The translations under genes and the position numbers were made by a program. A stretch of DNA of 64,000 nt from Neostapfia colusana (taxonomy: Eukaryota; Streptophyta; Magnoliopsida; Poales; Poaceae): contig JASWHV010000009.1 of assembly GCA_030760725.1 (NCBI GenBank), positions 108,573,854 through 108,637,853 on the forward strand, read 5' to 3'. Every line of letters begins with the position of its first letter. Positions within the stretch are counted from its first letter, which is position 1. This document shows, piece after piece, positions 22,526 through 33,178 of the stretch. Below the pieces are notes generated by a model that saw nothing but the letters and a program-made list of their open reading frames with translations, had not been told where the DNA came from and ran no database searches.

Positions 22526-25500
22526 TATGGGGACCACCCCGTGGTTCACCCACTCCAGGATCGCATAGGGTGGTGCCGTGCGATGCGGCACCCAACAGCA
22601 CACACGAAAAGAATTTAAGAACAACATACAAACTTTTATTTGATATAAAACAGCGGATGTCTTTTACAAAACTTAATTAACAGCGTAAGTATTATACATA
22701 GATGGCCTCTCATCCTAACTATGCAAAAGTGCAGCCGTCCAACCCGGGGACGCTACACACTAGCAGAAAGTAACCAGAGATCATGGCGGCATTCAGGGCT
22801 CCAGCTCGGCCGTGTACCCCGACGGGGGCATCGCCTCATCCTCGGAACCTTCCTCATAACTCTCACCTGCACACAGCTCAAAATATTGCAACCGTGAGCA
22901 CGATGGCTCAGCAAGGCTTAACCGACAACCCTAGGCATGGAACTCTACATGCAAGGATGTGTAAGATAGGAAAAAGGACTTTGCAATAAAGACACGCCTA
23001 CATGTTGATCCTTACTTTCAGTTTTATAGCAACAGTTTATTGAGCCTTAGGCAGCCCTCACATTGGAAGTCCACAATCAAACAAGAAACGCTTTCCTCCG
23101 ATGCGGTGATGCCCAAAGTGGAATATTAACTGAATTAGCTCTATAACTACAGCATACAAGGTTTCAAGACATTAATAGTTCAATACAGCATATTCATTTG
23201 GCTTATTTCACTTCTTACTACGTCACAGCGCAGTGAACAAGCGGGTACTCAAATAACCGCGAGGGACGGTGATTGCAATCAGGAGACACCCGGATAACAC
23301 GTCACATACACTCATTTTCAGAAGCGTGATTCCACACCCCTTCCTACTCTGTTGTATGCAACAACCTTTCAAAGGCAACCCAAATGCCGAACCGGTCCAT
23401 CCGTAACGGGCAGGAGGTCCCCGCGTGGAGCGTGACTGTGCCCACCGGCAGATTTACACCTTGCTACCCTCAACCCACTCCTATAAAACGGTTGGGTAAG
23501 CCTCGACACTCAGGTTAACCAATTACATCGGTTTCCTGGTTCCCATATGCCAGTATGCATCCGGTACTATTTGATACTTGTCCAGCAGGGCCGCACATGG
23601 CTTGGTCCTCAATCGACACCAACAGGGCTACACACGTGAGACCTCTGCTCACTGCATCCTATCCCCCCTGCTGGGTCTCAGTTTCATAACTTAAGCCATT
23701 TTCTACCTCTTCTCATCCTGTGTGATAAATACTATCTCGCGAGTAGCTTCCAACCACTCGACTTCTACCGCGATCTTAAGAACGTTAGCACGGCACTCTC
23801 TATTCGTCGAGTTTGTAAACTACTCAACCCTTCATAGTATTTAAAAGGCTATGCAAGTGGGGTTTCAATCACCCTAACTCTAATGCAAGCATTTCACCCT
23901 AAACATAAGTAATACAAATAAAGAATTTGCAAAAGTACTTAAATGCAAACCGGGGCTTGCCTGGTTGCGAGTTAAATGGGAAGTAAGCTTCAGGTGGGAG
24001 GACATCCAAGGGCTCCGGCGCGTCCTCAACTTCGGTCACTAAATGAAATGTAGCAAACTATATGTATAAGTATTTAAGGGATTATGAGAAGTAACTTCTA
24101 TCCATAGCTACTGCTATTTAGGATCCTTAATTGGATTTGGGATTTTTACAGTGGAGACTAGACTCTCTAAGGATGATCTGAGCAAAATTTGGAGAAATGT
24201 TATTGCACATTGTGGTCTCCAAAATTCCCACAAGCACAAGGCTTCTCTGAATTTTGAGCCCAAATCAGAAGCTTTGACATGGCTAATAGTGGAAGATCTG
24301 ATTAGGGTAAGTCTCCATGGATCTAACAAAATTTGTTTCACCATTTTTGGAGCTACCAACAGAGAGATATGAATTTTTGAAGTTTGATAGGAGTTCTGAA
24401 AAGTTTCTGTTTAAATTTGAATTTTCAAATAAAGGCTGAACTTTGTAAGAAAATTCAGCCTAGCAAATGAACTCCAATGAAGCTCAAATTTTTACTGGAG
24501 ATCAGTAATATCATAAGGAACCTCCTAGCAAAATTTGAAGAAATTCCATAACAGGGATCTTCTGGAATCAATTCCCAAAAATTTATTTTTGATGAATTTT
24601 GGAGAACTTTCCAGAGATCCTCAGATCAATTTCTTTGCATTTCTGCAAATTACTGACTGAGAGGAATCCATCGAAATTTGTTTCACAAATTTTGGACATT
24701 CCTACTGAGAGTTATGGTCCTTTGAAGTTTGCACTAAATCTGGAAATTGAAGAAATGTTTAAATCCTGAGTGTGGGCCCCACCCGTCAGCTCCCTCTTCT
24801 ACCTCGCGCCAAACAGAGGAACCCGCGGCGTTGCTCCGGCAAGGGTGGTGGGAAAGGCCTTCCCGGCTGTCTCCCGGCCCCATACTGGCCGCCCCCTGTT
24901 TTCAGGCACGCTGAACACCCTGGTGGGGTCGCCGGCGGCCGGATCTCCCCGGAAACCACCGCGCACCGGCAACAGTGAGAACTCGAGCTCCGGCGAGGTT
25001 GTGCATGATGAATTCTCCACTAAACGATGGATTCTTGGGCCCTATAGCAGCAGTGGGAGGTGTAGAAGCTAGGCACGACAGCCAAGACCATCGGAGAGCC
25101 CTCCAAACCGATTGGCACCGTGCGCCCGAAGCGGTCCGAAGATGTCCCCGCGACAAGAACATGAAATCCTCGCTGTACACCTAATTTGCTGACCTAGAAT
25201 CAAGGGAGGAAGGGCGCTAGCTAGTCTAGAGCCTGTGTGCAAGATTTGAGCTACTCACAACACGAATTGAAGCTGAATTTAGCAACTCTTTACCTCGGGG
25301 TCGAGTTGCGCTGCCCGGGGAAAAACTCAAAATTCTCCTTCTGTGATCAAAGGATAGGGCTGAGTTTTGGGCTTGAGCAGATAGGAGCGAGGACACACAG
25401 AGGGGCTGGCTTGCTTTGGCATGATCTTGCTCGGTGTGAGCTGTCTATGGTGACCTCGCTCGGTTTTTCAGTGTTCACCCGAGAAACGCAGCAACTTTGC

Positions 25501-26457
25501 TGTTTCCCGGTGCAAACAAGCTCGGGACCGTGGGGAGGAGTGGCTAGCCGGCTAGATCACTGGTGGGCACAGTTCTTTGCTGTTGGGGGCTCGAGCAATC
25601 GAGCTCGGTGGCTGTGGATGATCGGGGAAGAAACGGCGGCGGTGTTCGGTGCGAAGAAACTGCTGAGGCGCAACACGAGCTGAGGGGGGGGGGAAGAGAA
25701 GTAGGGCTGGGGCACTCGGGCGGCTGCTCTGATCGCCCACGCGCGCGCCGACGTCGGGGGCAGCAAGAACCAGCTCGTTGGAGCTTCGGGCGTGGGTTTC
25801 ATCCGAGCGCTGGCGTGCTGTGATCAACCGAGGTGAAAAACAGGTCGGTTAACTCTTCTTTGTGGCTGACAATTGGGTCCCACAACCTCCAATTTCTATC
25901 CAATTTCCCCTGATATTTCTCCCCCAGCTACTCAATAATTGCTATACTTCCACACCAAGTCATGGTTTAAATTTGCTGAATTCAAATAGTTTGAATTCTG
26001 GTGTGGGGTTTGAATTGGGTATGGTCATTTGAATTTGAATTGAAATTTGAATTATCCCTTTTTCATTGTTCCAAAAGCATAGCAAACGAACACCAAAGTT
26101 TCTCATTTTTGGCATGGCTGCTAAGTCAAATGTGGAGAACACATTTGTGGAACCAAATTTGCAAATTGAGGAAATCGGAATTTGAAACTGAATTTGAAAT
26201 TCAGACTAGAGGGCTTCCTCTTTTAATCCTAAACAAATACTAAAACCCCTCCAAATGAGCTGAAATTTGGAAGGTTGAATATTTGAAATATGAAGACCCA
26301 AGTTATGAATTTAGATCTCCATGTTGGGAAGTTTCTGGTAAGTCTAGACCCTCACTTTGAACATACACCGTTAGAATTTAAAGTTTTAGTTCCCCTCATT
26401 TTTCCTAAGTGTACATGAGCCGAATTTTTCTTGCTACCACTTTTTGGGGATTTTACA
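22526..26457 (-). repeat. Element B 3' LTR, copy 2
   Basis: Duplicate of 13460-17391 at an offset of 9,066, with about ten substitutions seen. Terminus TGTAAAATCCCC at 26457 on the minus strand. Confidence 0.85.
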
Positions 26458-26470
26458 TCCCTCCCCCCTT
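26458..26470 (-). other. Element B polypurine tract, copy 2
   Basis: Minus strand AAGGGGGGAGGGA, identical to copy 1 at 17392-17404, next to the duplicated 3' LTR. Confidence 0.9.
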
Positions 26471-26520
26471 AAAAAGAATCTCGCCCCGAGATTCCAAAAG
26501 AATAGCAAAGTGGGGAAACT

Positions 26521-28206
26521 TTACCGGGTATATGATGATAGCAAGTCCGGATAATTGGTTCGCAGATATTCCTCGCTTTCCCATGTCGCCTCATCAGCGG
26601 TATGGTTACTCCGCAAGACCTTGTAGAACCATAAGGTACGGTTTCTTGTGGCGCAAGTCTTTTCATCGATAATCCAGATTGGATGCTCCGTGTGCATGAG
26701 GTCCGGTTGAAGATCTTCTATGTCTTGAGTGCGGATTTCAGCCGAGGGTTTGAGGCACTTCCTCAGCTGAGAGATATGGAAGACGTTGTGAATTCCTGCG
26801 AGCGACGCCGGTAAATCCAAGCGATAGGACACGGGTCCGCATTTTTCAATGACGGTGAACGGACTGATGAATCGCGGCGCAAGTTTACCCTTCACTCCGA
26901 AACGATGAACTCCTTTCATCGGAGACACATGGACATAAACATGGTTCCTGATGTCGAAGTGGAGATGGCTGCGTCTTTTATCCGCATAGCTCTTCTGACG
27001 AGATTGAGCAGCCTTGAGATTGGCTTGTATTACTCGCACTCGTTCTTCAACCTCATTCACTAGTTCAATATCGTAGATAACTCGCTCGCCGGACTCGCAC
27101 CAGTTGAGGGGTGTGCGACATTTCCGGCCGTAGAGAGCTTCATACGGTGCCATCTTGATGCTAGCTTGATAGCCATTGTTGTAAGAAAACTCCGCCAACG
27201 GCAAATGATCGTCCCAATTCTTGCTGTGGTGGATGGCATAAGCGCGTAGCATGTCTTCAAGCACTTGATTCACCCGTTCAGTTTGATCATCCGTCTGCGG
27301 GTGATACGCGGAGCTTCAGATCAGTTTGGTCCACAACGACGCGTGCAGCTGTTCCCAGAACCGAGCGACAAACAGCGCACCACGATCTGAAATAATGGAG
27401 CGGGGAACACCGTGCAATCACAAGATCCTTGCGATATATAACTCCGCATATTGCTTAACCACATAATTTGTATGTACGGGGATAAAATGAGCCGACTTGG
27501 TTATCGATCGACTATTACCCAAATCGAGTCATGCTTGTGAGACATGAGAGGTAAACCAACAATGAAATCCATGCTGATATCCTCCCACTTCCACGCTGGA
27601 ATGTTCAAAGGTTGCAGCTGTCCGGCTTTACGCATATGGTCGGCTTTCACCCGCCGACACATATCACATTCGGAAACGTACTTTGCGATTTCTCTTTTCA
27701 TCCATGTCCACCAAAACCTGGTTTTCAGATCCTGGTACATCTTGTTACTGCCCGGATGAATAGAATACTTGGGCAAATGAGCCTCGTCCAAGATTTTCTT
27801 CCGAAGCTTCATATCACGGGGTACCACTATACGGTCTTTAAACCATAGAGTGTCATGTTCATCCCTTCGGAAGCATTTCATTTCGACATTCTTTATTCTT
27901 CTCTGAATGTGCGACATTCCCACGTCTTTCTTTTGAGCTTCCATAATCTCCTCTCGTATCGCAGGGACCAGAGCAAGATTAAACAATGCCCCATATGTAA
28001 CCAAGTATAGACTCCGCTCCTCCTCTTCAGGTGGGGTGATGGACAGACTGTTGACATTGGATTTGCGGCTTAAGGCATCGGCAACCACGTTTGCCTTCCC
28101 GGTATGGTAGTGAATCTCGATCTCATAGCCTTTGATCAACTCTATCCATCTCCGTTGCCACATATTCAACTCCTTTTTAGTGAATATATACTTTAAACTC
28201 TTGTAA
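26521..28206 (-). pseudogene. pol: Element B RNase H remnant, integrase and chromodomain, copy 2
   Basis: Duplicate of 17455-19140; the readable protein segments are identical to copy 1. It shares the same gag-RNase H deletion junction, stop codons and frame change, so all these lesions predate the duplication. Confidence 0.85.
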
Positions 28207-28959
28207 AATCACGGCATTAACGAGGTCGTCGAAGGTGCTGCGATTACTTTGGGCGAGATGGACCTTCATTTTTGAATTCAGGCCCTGGAAGAATGCGTCG
28301 CGCTTGTCGTCTTCTGTTCTTACAAATCCTGGCGCATACTGCGCCAGCCGGTTGAATGACCTGGAGTACTCATGAGCACTCTTCTCGCCTTGCTTTAGCG
28401 CCAGGAACTTCTGGTGCTTCCTTTCCATAACACCGGGAGGTATGTGATTAGCGTGGAACGCCTCCCGGAACTCCGTCCATGTGACGGCATGGCCAGCCGG
28501 TAATGAGGCGATGTAGTTCGCCCACCATGTACCGGCTTCGCCTTGAAGCTGTTGCGCTGCGTACAGTGCCTTCTGGTGTTCGGTGCACTATAGCAGCCCG
28601 AACTTCGCCTCCAGAGTGCGGATAAAGCTGTCCGCCTCTAAAGGCTCTTCGGCCTCCGTGAAGACCGATGGATGGGTCGCCAGGAATTCTGAATAAGAAC
28701 TTTGTTGGGGCTGGCGTTGCCCATTGTCTTGGCGTCCTCCTGGACGGGACGCATTCTGCTGAACTAGCATCCGCAGCAACTCGGTTTGCTCGTCGCGCGA
28801 GCCGAGCACTGCGGCGAGAACCTCCGCAAGGTTTCTTGGAAGTTCTGGCGGCGGAGGAGGTGGTTGCTGCTGCGTCGTGGTTTGCTCCGGAGGTGGAGAC
28901 TCATCACCATGAACCTGACTCGGACCTCCCTTCTCTTGCGTTGAACGCGTACGCACCAT
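28207..28959 (-). pseudogene. gag: Element B gag, truncated, copy 2
   Basis: Duplicate of 19141-19893 with the same start ATG (28959), the same internal TAG near 28586 and the same truncation. One silent-looking change is seen at 28566. Confidence 0.8.
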
Positions 28960-30391
28960 TCTGCATAACATTCTGCATTCATACCATTCAAATGACCAGC
29001 ACATGCTGGTTTAGCTCATCCGGTCTATACAATAGTTGCGAGAATGGAATAAATAATGCGCATAACAATCAAACATATGGATAAAGTATAAACTTTATAC
29101 AACATATACATCTCTGGACCGTGTCACACGATCGAGTTCCAAAGTATTGAACTTTATGGATTAAAAAGTTCATTTCGACCATCGTGGGTCGCCACGGGAT
29201 GTTAAGTGTGTTAGCATGCGTAATTCCTCGCTATTGTACTGGACCCAAACATGTACCCGCTCAAAATGATATGTCAAATGCATAAACTTTTCTACTCCAC
29301 TCGCTGTTTTACAACAGCCGCTGGATATCAAAAGGTGAAACTAAATGTTTTGGTTGAAAAATCTCAACATGGTGTTCTGTCCAGTTTCTGGTCCAGCTCA
29401 CCAGTCTGGATAATTCAACTTTTTTGACCACCTTGGAAGCAAAATCTGGACTAGAGTTCAATAACAAAGTTGTAGTAGACTCAAAAAGGAATCCAGATTG
29501 TATTTATTTGCCTCCATGGCCTTCCTAGTTCGTGAGTTATGACTTCTACAAGTTGACAGAATTTTCTCAGGAATTTTGGTAGCACCTCCTTTGCAAGTTG
29601 CTGTCTTGTTAGCAAAATTCCATCTATTTCTGCCCTCAATATAGGAAAACACTGAACTACAAAGTTGTAGTAGATTTCCTATACTTTTCAACGATTTCTT
29701 ACTTGACCCGTAGAAATTCTTCTACAGGAAGTTGTGGTTGAATTACAGAAAATTCCAGGGAGCATTCTTAGACTGCCCTCTTTCTGGACAGTGCATTCTC
29801 ATCTGAGATTTTCATCCATTTGGAGGGAGATTTTGTTCTGGAGCTCTACAGAACAGTTGTATAGAACTTCAAAACCTTTCCAGAATGGTGTCCCACACCT
29901 CCATTGGTTCAACTAATCCTATGTTATGCCCTGTTTAAGTTCAGTAAAGTTTCTGCCAAAAACAGGGGAGGTTGTTCCTAAGTCTTTGAGATTGAATCTA
30001 TACTCCCAATTGACTCTTAGTTCAATATGGGAGTTCAATAATCCCTAAATGGCATCCAAAACTTCATTTTAACTCTTTTATTTAAAAATATCCTTTTATG
30101 CAGTCTCGGTACTATGTTTCCTCACCAAATAAAAATCCTAAGCCGGTATTCCGGCATATACGTGTCAAATGGTGGAACTAAAAACGTCACTCATAACGGT
30201 TTCTAAACGTCATGCACTAACGTGGTTAATGTACCTGCATAAGAACACACAATAATGGTGCACACAAAGGTTTTTGACATTTCAGGCAGTTCCATATCAT
30301 AATAAAAACATACGGTCCGTATCATTGCCATACGGATCGTCATTGAGTCAGGCCACGTCTCAAGGTACATGGTCGTGTTTTCACACCACAC
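28960..30391 (-). other. Element B leader region, copy 2
   Basis: Duplicate of 19894-21325. In this copy the inverted repeat GCCGG tatt CCGGC near 30142 is perfect, whereas copy 1 has GCCAG. Unlike copy 1, the sequence continues on the right into what was probably the original neighbour of this region (30397 onward). Confidence 0.6.
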
Positions 30392-30787
30392 GACGGGAAA
30401 CCCGAGTAGAGCGCGAATGGATCGTCACGGTTGGGAATTTTATCAACCCAATGGATACCACCTACTGCCTCATGACCGTTGAGGCACGCCGATGGCGAGC
30501 GCTGCGTATGACCCTTTGAACATTGAACATTCAAGAGTTGCATACTATCGTGTTGCTTACCACACGATGGGGTATTCTCAATTTTGCCTAAAGCACGCTG
30601 GAGATCAGCGTTTTCATATGCTCTCAGAACCATTGAGAGGTTCAGAGACTCATATTAACTACCGTGCCAAGCCACGGTATATCCTTCCATACTATTACTC
30701 GTATGGTGAGTTACCGCAATTGATCCGCCTGCGGTGGTATACCTTACCTCTTACCTGATGTCGGAGCATCGTTACAGAATGTATAAC
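30372..30787. repeat. Array of short perfect hairpins, function unknown
   Basis: About a dozen inverted repeats of unrelated sequence follow one another. Perfect stems of 6-7 bp: 30372-30394 (GTCGTGT/ACACGAC), 30466-30486 (TGCCTCA/TGAGGCA), 30547-30568 (ATCGTGT/ACACGAT), 30595-30611 (ACGCTG/CAGCGT), 30621-30639 (CTCTCA/TGAGAG), 30660-30679 (TACCGTG/CACGGTA), 30687-30706 (CCATAC/GTATGG), 30713-30735 (ACCGCA/TGCGGT). Shorter ones lie at 30394-30404, 30429-30448, 30487-30497 and 30516-30534, and the palindrome GGTATACC at 30736. Loops are 3-11 bases. No protein domain is recognised. The array lies between the leader of element B and its truncated LTR. Confidence 0.75.
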
Positions 30788-32737
30788 AGTAATATCATAA
30801 GGAACCTCCTAGCCAAATTTGAAGAAATTCCATAACAGGGATCTTCTGGAATTAATTCCCAAAGATTTAACTTTGATGAATTTTGGAGAAATTTCCAGAG
30901 ATCCTCAGATCAATTTCTTTGCATTTCTGCAAAGTACTGACTGAGAGGAATCCATCAAAATTTATTTCACGAATTTTGGACATTCCTACTGAGAGTTATG
31001 GTCCTTTGAAGTTTGCACTAAATCTGGAGATTAAGAAATGTTTAAATCCTGGCTGTGGGCCCCACCCGTCAGCTCCCTCTTCTACCTCGCGCCAAACAGA
31101 GGAACCCGCGGCGTTGCTCCGGCGAGGGTGGCGGGAAAGGACTTCCCGGCCGTCTCCCGGCCCCATACTGGCTGCCCCCCTGTTTTCAGGCACGCTGAAC
31201 ACCCTGGTGGGGTCGCCGGTGGCCGGATCTCCCCAGAACCACCGCGCACCGGCAACAGTGAGAACTCGAGCTCCGGCGAGGTCGTGCATGGTGAATTCTC
31301 TACTAAACGATGGGTTCTTGGGCCCTACAGCACCAGTAGGAGGTGTAGAAGCTAGGAACGACAGCCAAGACTGTCGGAGAGCCCTCCAAATCGATCGGCA
31401 CCGTGCGCCCGAAGCGGTCCGAAGATGTCCCCGTGACAAGAACGTGAAATCCTCGCTCTACACCTAATTTCCCGACCTAGAATTGAGGGAGGATGGGTGC
31501 TAGCTAGTCTAGATCCTGTGTGCAAGATTTGAGCTACTAACAACATGAATTGAAGCTGAATTTAGCAACTCTTTACCTCGGGGTCGAGTTGTGCTGCCCG
31601 GGGGGAAAACTCAAAATTCTTCTTCTGTGATCAACGGTTAGGGCTGAGTTTTGGGCTTGAGCAGCTAGGGGCGAGGACACACCGGGGCTGGCTTTCTTTG
31701 GCGTGATCTTGCTCGGTGTGAGCTGTCCACGGTGACCTCGCTCGGTTTTTCAGTGTTCACCCGAGAACCGCAGCAACTTTGCTGTTTCCCGGTGCAAACA
31801 AGCTCGGGACCGTGGGGAGGAGTGGCTAGCCGGCTAGAGCACTGGTGGGCGCAGTTCTTTGTTGTTGGGAGCTCGAGCAATCGAGCTCGGTGGCTGTGGA
31901 TGATCGGGGAAGAAACGGAGACGGTGTTCGGTGCGAAGAAATAGCTGAGGCGCAACATGAGCTGAGGGGGGGGGGGAAGAGAAGTAGGGCTGGGGCACTC
32001 GGGCGGCTGCTCTGATCGCCCACGCGCGCGCCGACGTCGGGGGCAGCGAGAACCAGCTCGGTGGAGCTTCGGATGTGGGTTTCAGCCGAGCGCTGGCGCG
32101 CTGTGATCAACTGAGGTGAAAAACAGGTCAGTTAACTCTTCTGTGTGGCTGACAATTGGGTCCCACAACCTCCAATTTCTATCCAATTTCCACTGATATT
32201 TCTTCCCCAGCTACTCAATAATTGCTATACTTCCACACCAAGTCATTGTTTAAATTTGCTGAACTCAAGTTTGAATTCTGGTGTGGGGTTTGAATTGGGT
32301 ATGGTCATTTGAATTTGAATTGAAATTTGAATTATCTCTTTTTCATTGTTCCAAAAGCATAGCAAACCAACTACAAAGTTTCTCATTTTTGGCATGGCTG
32401 CTAATTCAAATGTGGAGAACACATTTGTGGAACCAAATTTGCAAATTGAGGAATTTGGAATTTGAAAATGAATTTGAAATTCAGATTAGAGGGCTTCCTC
32501 TTTTAATCCCAAACAAATACTAAAACCCCTCCAAATGAGCTGAAATTTGAAAGGTTGAATATTTGAAATATGAAGACCCAAGTTATGAATTTAGATCTCC
32601 ATGTTGGGAAGTTTTTGGTAAGTCTAGACCCTCACTTTGAACTTACACCGTTATAATTCAAAGTTTCAATTCCCCTCATTTTTCCTAAGTGTACATGAGC
32701 TGAATTTTTCTTGCTACCACTTTTTGGAGATTTTACA
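30787..32737 (-). repeat. Element B 5' LTR, truncated
   Basis: On the minus strand it starts TGTAAAATCTCC at 32737 and matches 15437-17391 of the other LTR for about 1,950 bp. At 30787 similarity stops abruptly and the hairpin segment begins. The half that would match 13460-15436 is missing, and no primer site follows. It is more diverged from copies 1 and 2 than those are from each other. Confidence 0.8.
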
Positions 32738-32742
32738 TAGAC
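32738..32742. repeat. Target-site copy of element B, right (TAGAC)
   Basis: Follows the LTR terminus ...TTTTACA and matches 13455-13459 exactly. It marks the point where the integrase of element A resumes. Confidence 0.8.
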
Positions 32743-33178
32743 CACATACTCTGACTGCACGGAGTTCTGAGCCGGATCTTGTCAAATTGTGGCTTCCAGT
32801 TCACCTTGCACTTTTGGAAGAGTTTGCATGCACTTCTAGGAACCAAACTAGATTACAGTTCTGCCTACCATCTGTAGATGGACGGTCAGACTTAAAGGGT
32901 GAACCAGATATTAGAAGACATGCTACACCCATGCGCACTGACGTACAGAAAGGACTAGGAAAAGAGTCTATCATTTGCAGAGTTCTCCTACAACAACAAT
33001 TAGTAGGCCAGCCTTCAGATGTCACCATTCGAGGCATCGTACGGTAGAAAGTGTCGAACACCACCGATGTGGTCAGAGGTTGGAGAGCATTTGTATTTTA
33101 GCCCTGCCATAATTAAGGACGCAGAGGAACGGGTGGCCACAATCAGGGAGAATCTTAAGGTAGCTCAGTTAAGTAGCC
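32743..33178 (+). pseudogene. pol: Element A integrase, C-terminal part
   Basis: Continuation of the gene cut at 13459. Readable pieces in one main frame with many stops: CGFQFTLHFWKSLHALLGTK, LDYSSAYH, RVNQILEDML, SFAEFSYNNN, ASLQMSPFEASYGRKCRTPP, MWSEVGEHLYFSP and AIIKDAEERVATIRENLK. Stops fall at five or more places. After about 33178 the sequence switches to minus-strand element C, so any chromodomain and the 3' LTR of A are lost. Confidence 0.85.

Larger units (their letters stand above)
21326..30391. repeat. 9,066-bp tandem duplication, copy 2
   Basis: Second copy of 12260-21325 in the same orientation. The junction reads ...CACACGACGG|AAATACGCAGC at 21321-21340. The right end reads ...CACACGACGG|GAAACCCG at about 30396, so the five bases GACGG are common to both parental ends. 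Example differences from copy 1: 22301 C for T, 24216 G for A, 28566 T for C. Confidence 0.95.
13460..32737 (-). mobile_element. Gypsy element B (chromovirus), minus strand, deleted and duplicated
   Basis: A minus-strand Ty3/Gypsy element inserted in the integrase of A. Reading leftwards from 32737: a truncated 5' LTR (32737-30787), a hairpin-rich segment, leader, gag, RNase H, integrase with chromodomain, polypurine tract and a long 3' LTR ending at 13460. The span also includes the second copy of the 9,066-bp duplication, so a piece of element A (21326-22525) is embedded. Protease and RT are absent in both copies. The long LTR and chromodomain suggest the Tekay/Del group; that assignment is inference. 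Confidence 0.8.

Noticed and set aside
12260..30391. The two 9-kb copies as a pair of giant LTRs
   Set aside because: The ends lack TG/CA termini, primer site and polypurine tract. Each unit starts inside a pol gene and contains an internal element region.
30372..30787. Hairpin array as a CRISPR or integron attC array
   Set aside because: Stems have unrelated sequences and there is no constant repeat or spacer pattern. The context is plant retrotransposons.
30883..31467. 194-codon plus-strand frame as a host gene
   Set aside because: It is inside the truncated LTR of element B, and the matching LTR positions in copies 1 and 2 break the frame.
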